A stretch of DNA of 27,214 bases. Source: JAWPMV01 sp038527215 (GTDB lineage Bacteria; Bacteroidota; Bacteroidia; J057). The stretch is taken from the NCBI GenBank assembly GCA_038527215.1, contig JBCBGC010000116.1, forward strand, positions 1-27,214. The letters are read 5' to 3'. Below, one piece after another: positions 23,198 to 27,214 of the stretch (the stretch's first letter is position 1; every line of letters begins with the position of its first letter). The notes below the pieces were generated by a model, which saw nothing but the letters and a program-made list of their open reading frames with translations, was not told where the DNA came from and ran no database searches. Both the position numbers and the translations under genes were made by a program.

Positions 23198-23944
23198 CTA
23201 AATCAACCCCTTGCGTTGGATTACATCCAGAAAGGGGTCTTTCATTCTTTTGCTGATGGGTAAGGTATAGGTGTCCAACCTCACCTGATTCCCTTCAATC
23301 TCCTTGATATGATCAATGTTGATGATATAGGATCGGTGGATGCGCTTGAAGGTTTCCGCGGGGAGCATCTCCTCCATAAAGCTGGTTTTTTGTAGAGCTA
23401 AGAGGACGTCATCCCGCGTGTAAATCTTGACATACTCCCCATAGCTTTGGACAAACAATATGTCTTCGTAGGCAAGTTTGACAATTTTCCGACTGGTTTT
23501 AACAAAAAAGTAATCGGCAGCCGGGACGGAAGATTGGGTAGGTATAGCAAGCGGGACTTCGCCCTGACTTTCAGCGGATTGGGTATACTGGATCAGTTCG
23601 ATCGCTTTATCTATGGCCTTACAGAAACGCTGGAAGGAAATCGGCTTAACCAGGTAGTCTATGATATCCAGCTCATATCCGTCCAGGGCATACTCAGAAT
23701 AAGCGGTGGTAAAAATGGTGACGGGCTTTTTTCTCAGAGTTCTTAATACCTCAATCCCCTTCAAATCATCCATCTGAATGTCAGATAAAAAAATGTCTAC
23801 CCCACCGCGATGAATGGCACTTTTAGCATTCATGCCGTTATTCACCACCGCCAATATCTCCAGTTCCGGGATTTTTTCTACATAAGCCACTAATAAATCC
23901 TGGGCTGGCTTCTCATCATCTGCAATCAATACCTGATATTTCAT
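23198..23944 (-). CDS. LytTR-family response regulator
   Basis: A 248-residue two-component regulator. The receiver domain (residues 1-120) has the acidic pair Asp9/Asp10, the phospho-acceptor Asp55 in FLSDIQMDD, Thr79-Thr80 in IFTTAYSEYA and Lys100 in YLVKPIS, so it is complete. The LytTR DNA-binding domain (about 145-245) shows FVKTSRKIVKLAYEDILFVQS, YGEYVKIYT, then FKRIHRSYIINIDHIKEI and LPISKRMK, all canonical. It begins one base after the histidine kinase stop, so the two genes form an operon and almost certainly a cognate pair. LytTR regulators bind two direct 9-bp-type repeats; I saw no clear pair in the adjacent intergenic region. Confidence 0.93.
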   Translation of the reverse strand: MKYQVLIADDEKPAQDLLVAYVEKIPELEILAVVNNGMNAKSAIHRGGVDIFLSDIQMDDLKGIEVLRTLRKKPVTIFTTAYSEYALDGYELDIIDYLVKPISFQRFCKAIDKAIELIQYTQSAESQGEVPLAIPTQSSVPAADYFFVKTSRKIVKLAYEDILFVQSYGEYVKIYTRDDVLLALQKTSFMEEMLPAETFKRIHRSYIINIDHIKEIEGNQVRLDTYTLPISKRMKDPFLDVIQRKGLI

Positions 23945-23945
23945 T

Positions 23946-24971
23946 TTAGTCTTTTCTGGTCAATGGAAAATTCAGCTTTAGCTGATAGTGTTGGTCTGTT
24001 TTCTGCTCTTCCAGGCGGTGGTCATGCGGGAATAAAAGGGCTAATCGCCGCTTTAAATTTTCTAAACCTACTCCTTGATACTCGGGGTCCTGGAGCACCC
24101 GCTCTTTGATGGAATTGGATACGGAAAGATCAAAGCGGTTTTCATCATCTACCTTCATAGCAATGTCTATGAATCCCTGCTCGTTACTGGTCGCGTCGCT
24201 ATGTTTACAAGCGTTTTCTACAATGTTGATGATGAGCAAAGGAGGAACCAGGTGGTAGCCTTTCACGCCCTCTATGGATAAGCGAATGTTGTTATAAGTC
24301 GGATTCTTGATCCGATGGATTTCGACCAAATCATGGACCGTTTCCAGTTCTTTGGCTAGGGTAACGGTTTCTGCCCTTCCATCATAGACGATAAAGCGCA
24401 AAATAGAGGAGAGGCGTTCCAGCATCGGGGCCGCTTTCTCATTATTGGTCTGGACGTAGGAGTAGATGTTATTGAGGGTATTGAACAAAAAGTGCGGATT
24501 GATCTGGGATTTGAGGAAGCTCAATTCTGCATCCAGCTTCTCGCTCCGCAAAAGGCTCTGGGTTTGAAAATTTTCAATCCAGGCCTCTACGAAATAATAC
24601 ATGCTGCTTACGGCCACGACCAGGACGAGCAATAATAGATTATAGATCAGGTCTGAAAAGAGCGGGACATCATAGGTGTAGGTAAAAGGGAGCGTCAGGT
24701 CTATCCCTCGTAAGGCCAGGCCTGCTAAGATGAGCAACAACAAGGTACTACTCCAGTATATCCAGGCTTTTCCGCGCTGGAGGATAGGGAGCAGTACATA
24801 ATAATGCACATATACAGGCACTACATGCAGCAAGGTATAGCAGAGGGCATACAAAAAAGCCAGACCCGTGGCAGAGTAACTCATTTCCTCCAAAAAGTAG
24901 ATCATAAAGAATATCAACCAGAGTCCAAGCTGGCTAAAGAGGATATACTTACGAAAAGAGGGTTGGCGCAT
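23946..24971 (-). CDS. Membrane sensor histidine kinase (His_kinase/LytS-YehU type)
   Basis: A 341-residue inner-membrane kinase. Four membrane segments fill the first 135 residues (about 11-27, 36-62, 70-88 and 105-127), with little outside the membrane, so the signal is probably sensed within or near the bilayer. The phosphorylation domain has LSFLKSQINPHFLFNTLNNIYSYVQ with the acceptor His at residue 160, the family hallmark. The ATPase domain includes VPPLLIINIVENACKHS (N box) and GVGLENLKRRLALLF (G box). It sits 1 base ahead of the LytTR regulator. Divergently, 259 bases away, starts a TonB-dependent receptor-like gene, a possible target. Confidence 0.92.
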   Translation of the reverse strand: MRQPSFRKYILFSQLGLWLIFFMIYFLEEMSYSATGLAFLYALCYTLLHVVPVYVHYYVLLPILQRGKAWIYWSSTLLLLILAGLALRGIDLTLPFTYTYDVPLFSDLIYNLLLLVLVVAVSSMYYFVEAWIENFQTQSLLRSEKLDAELSFLKSQINPHFLFNTLNNIYSYVQTNNEKAAPMLERLSSILRFIVYDGRAETVTLAKELETVHDLVEIHRIKNPTYNNIRLSIEGVKGYHLVPPLLIINIVENACKHSDATSNEQGFIDIAMKVDDENRFDLSVSNSIKERVLQDPEYQGVGLENLKRRLALLFPHDHRLEEQKTDQHYQLKLNFPLTRKD

Positions 24972-25163
24972 AGAGGTAAGATGGCAAATATTGGGATCAA
25001 ATAAGATACTTTTCTTCCGAGAACCTCCCGAAAACCCACGAAAGGGGGCTTTTGGCGGATAAGTGGGTTAGCAGCCAGCAGAGGTCCATTTATCGGATGG
25101 CTAATGACGCTGAAGGGTTTTTCATAACCACTGGTGGATCAAATAGAGAAGCAGAAATAAATT

Positions 25164-25205
25164 CGGTTTTCCTTGCTGCTATCACCGGAAGGTGAACCGT
25201 TTTTT
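25164..25205 (+). promoter_or_regulatory. Hairpin plus T6 in the leader of the TonB receptor gene (possible attenuator)
   Basis: CACC (25183-25186) and GGTG (25191-25194) form a stem with a GNRA-type loop GGAA. CGGTT (25164-25168) can pair with AACCG (25195-25199) to extend it, leaving a 14-base bulge. TTTTTT follows at 25200-25205. A competing stem, GGTGAA (25191-25196) with TTCACC (25204-25209), would break the first. There is no plus-strand gene upstream to terminate, and the ATG is 25 bases further on. Confidence 0.45.
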
Positions 25206-25230
25206 CACCAAGCTTTAAGCCTCATAAATT

Positions 25231-27214
25231 ATGGTCAAATTTCATGTATCACTTCCCCTATGGATCGTACTGGTCTTGATCCCGTGGGCGGGTTTTTCTC
25301 AACAGACCGTCAGGGGAAAAATCAGAGATATGGATAGCCAGCAGCCCATTGCCTTTGCTACCATCACCATTCAGGGCAGTGAGCCGCTTATCGGCAGCAA
25401 TAGCACCGAAAATGGTAGTTTTCGATTAGAGCAGGTGCCTTTGGGACGCCACACCCTGGTGGTATCCTATATCGGATATGAAACCCTTACGCTGCCGAAT
25501 ATCGAAGTAACCTCCGGCAAAGAAGTAGTGCTCGAACTGGAAATGGTCGAAAGCTATGAAACCATCGCTGCGGTAACCATTACTGATGAACAGAGCAAAG
25601 CCGCCAGCATCAATGAGTTTTCTACCATCAGTGCCCGGACCTTAACTGTAGAAGAAGGCAGTCGCTATGCTGCTTCCATCGCTGATCCAGCACGCCAGGC
25701 TCAGAATTTTGCCGGGGTGACAGGCGCCGGGGATGACATTTACAATGATATCGTGATCCGCGGCAATTCGCCCCGAGGTCTGCTGTGGCGGCTGGAAGGC
25801 ATCGAGATCATGAATCCCAATCATTTTGCTTCCTTGGGTAGCTCGGGAGGAGCGGTCAGCATGCTGAGTTCCAATGTCCTGAGAGCCTCAGATTTTTTCA
25901 CGGGGGCTTTCCCTGCCGAATATGGAAATGCCTTGTCCGGAGTATTTGACCTGCGGTTTCGTTCGGGCAACAATGAACAACGGGAAATGACCATCGGAGC
26001 AGGCTTTTTGGGGCTGGAAGTGGCGGGAGAAGGCCCTTTTCATAAACATTCCGAAGCCTCATATTTATTCAATTACCGCTACTCTACCCTAGCCATTCTC
26101 AATCATTTGGGGATTCAGGTCGCAGGGGATGTGCTGCCTACCTATCAGGATGTGAGTTTTAATATGCGGTTCCCGACCAAGAAATTCGGAACCTTCAATC
26201 TCTTTGGCGTGGGCGGGAACAGCCTGGCAGACTTTGATACAGATCCAGACTGGAGTGAAACCATTACCGAAAATGAAGTAGATAAATCACTGACCGGCAT
26301 CGCTGGTTTAAAGCATATGGCCTTCCTGGGCAAGAATGCTTATATTAAGACCATCGCCTCCGCCTCCATCAATGACTATACCTATAGCTACAACTTGATT
26401 GAAAACGGTAAGACACGGCCGAATTATGAAGAGAGTAGCCTGAGAAATAATTACCGTCTTTCCTCGCTATTTCACTACAAATTCAACCTAAAGCATGTGC
26501 TCAGAACGGGCATTATCCTGAGCCAGCTCAATGGAGACTATCAGGCAAGAACCGAGATAAACTCTCAGCTAAAACCGACGCTGGAGATCGGGGGGAATAC
26601 CCTACAAGTTCAGGCCTATGCCCAATGGAAATGGCGGCTTTCCTCTCGCCTCACCCTCAATTCCGGCCTGCATTATTTACGCTACACCCTTAATAATAAT
26701 CAGTCGTTAGAGCCTCGGCTGGGACTGCGATGGCAGCTGAGCAAGCGCCATACTTTTAATGTCGGAGCAGGCATCCATTCTCGCACCGAGGATATCAGTA
26801 CCTATCTGGCGACCCAAGTGGTCGAAGGGGATACCCTCACCCCGAACCGCTCCCTGGATATGAGCAAAGCGGCCCATATGGTCCTGGGCTATGACTGGCA
26901 AATCAACCCGCACACGCGTTTGAAAGTGGAAACCTATTTTCAGCACCTTTATAATGTTCCTGTCTCCTCAGACAGTCGCTCGAATTTCTCTGCCATCAAT
27001 GCCTACAGTGCCTATGACTTCTTTGAGCGGGGAGATACCCTCTTGAACGAAGGGACCGGGAGAAACTACGGGCTGGAAATTACCCTGGAACGCTTCCTCC
27101 ACCAGAACTTTTATTTCCTCAGCACCCTCTCCCTCTATCAATCTCAATTCAGCCTGGATGGAGAGCAGTATTTCAACACCCAATACAATGGGAATTACAT
27201 CTTCAACGGTTTGG
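25231..27214 (+). CDS. TonB-dependent receptor-like protein with CarboxypepD_reg-like domain, 5' part
   Basis: The gene starts at ATG 25231 and stays open to the window edge (661 codons), so it is incomplete at the 3' end. A signal peptide (MVKFHVSLPLWIVLVLIPWAGFSQ) leads into a carboxypeptidase-regulatory-like domain: QTVRGKIRDMDSQQPIAFATITIQG, with GSFRLEQVPLGRHTLVVSYIGYE. A plug-like domain follows, containing DDIYNDIVIRGNSPRGLLWRLEGIEIMNPNHFA and FFTGAFPAEYGNALSGVFDLRFRSGN, both typical of Bacteroidota TonB receptors. Repeated barrel strands occupy the remainder. Unlike HmuR it shows no FRAP/NPDL pair in the visible part, so the substrate is unknown. No SusD partner can be seen because the window ends. 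It is divergent from the histidine kinase operon and has a possible attenuator in its leader. Confidence 0.88.
   Translation, partial: MVKFHVSLPLWIVLVLIPWAGFSQQTVRGKIRDMDSQQPIAFATITIQGSEPLIGSNSTENGSFRLEQVPLGRHTLVVSYIGYETLTLPNIEVTSGKEVVLELEMVESYETIAAVTITDEQSKAASINEFSTISARTLTVEEGSRYAASIADPARQAQNFAGVTGAGDDIYNDIVIRGNSPRGLLWRLEGIEIMNPNHFASLGSSGGAVSMLSSNVLRASDFFTGAFPAEYGNALSGVFDLRFRSGNNEQREMTIGAGFLGLEVAGEGPFHKHSEASYLFNYRYSTLAILNHLGIQVAGDVLPTYQDVSFNMRFPTKKFGTFNLFGVGGNSLADFDTDPDWSETITENEVDKSLTGIAGLKHMAFLGKNAYIKTIASASINDYTYSYNLIENGKTRPNYEESSLRNNYRLSSLFHYKFNLKHVLRTGIILSQLNGDYQARTEINSQLKPTLEIGGNTLQVQAYAQWKWRLSSRLTLNSGLHYLRYTLNNNQSLEPRLGLRWQLSKRHTFNVGAGIHSRTEDISTYLATQVVEGDTLTPNRSLDMSKAAHMVLGYDWQINPHTRLKVETYFQHLYNVPVSSDSRSNFSAINAYSAYDFFERGDTLLNEGTGRNYGLEITLERFLHQNFYFLSTLSLYQSQFSLDGEQYFNTQYNGNYIFNGL

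Noticed and set aside
24972..25230. Cobalamin riboswitch in the TonB receptor leader
   Set aside because: A vague AGCAGCCAGCAG stretch is present but the B12-box consensus is not matched and no surrounding structure is evident.
1..27214. CRISPR array, tRNA, transposon or prophage
   Set aside because: No spaced repeats, cloverleaf sequence, transposase or phage gene could be seen on either strand.

Overview
The window looks like a chromosomal segment from a Bacteroidota bacterium, plausibly a Saprospiraceae/Lewinella-type marine or activated-sludge organism. The signs are a type IX secretion C-terminal sorting domain, HmuY-type haem-binding proteins, TonB-dependent receptors with carboxypeptidase-regulatory-like N-termini, DUF5916 and DUF418 proteins, a LytTR regulator paired with a His_kinase-type sensor, and start sites without strong Shine-Dalgarno sequences. 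The species assignment is an inference. No tRNA, rRNA, CRISPR array, insertion sequence or phage gene was seen.

Left part (1-8958, plus strand): the tail of a VOC/glyoxalase gene, then a complete haem acquisition locus. A secreted HmuY-like protein carrying a T9SS tail is followed by a strong hairpin terminator/attenuator. Next come the haem ABC importer hmuT-hmuU-hmuV with overlapping genes, the haem-degrading factor hmuS, a second terminator, the TonB-dependent haem receptor hmuR, and a second HmuY-like protein that is a lipoprotein. The region before the first gene holds two kinds of palindrome: a perfect 25-bp Fur-type inverted repeat next to the start codon, and a cluster of ACCTA/TAGGT half-sites. 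The logic is surface haem capture (two HmuY), outer-membrane passage (HmuR), periplasmic binding and inner-membrane import (HmuTUV), then cytoplasmic haem handling (HmuS).

Middle (8985-10814, minus strand): a Rieske non-haem iron oxygenase alpha subunit and a Crp/Fnr-family regulator. A perfect FNR-type box (TTGAT-N4-ATCAA) sits between them, and the regulator carries the ExxSR recognition-helix motif expected to read that box. This is probably a small self-contained regulator/target pair.

Right-middle (10886-22724, minus strand): what looks like a metal (most likely zinc) homeostasis region. It holds a Fur-family regulator, a His-rich lipoprotein, a DUF3299-like CFFC protein, a COG0523/CobW metallochaperone GTPase with His-rich stretches, a MerC-family membrane protein rich in His and Cys, an ABC transporter with one ATPase and two DUF3526-type permeases, a DUF418 membrane protein, a DUF5916 outer-membrane protein and a zinc-peptidase-like aspartoacylase-family enzyme. 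A 15-bp palindrome, TGCAACA-N-TGTTGCA, occurs perfectly at 12711 and 22923 and near-perfectly at 19231. Each copy lies in the intergenic space upstream of one of the three transcription units. I read this as a candidate Zur-like regulon built around the local Fur-family protein. This is the most interesting signal in the window.

Right end (23198-27214): a LytTR response regulator and its membrane histidine kinase (minus strand), divergent from a TonB-dependent receptor-like gene that runs off the window. The leader of that last gene holds a hairpin plus T-run that could act as a transcription attenuator.
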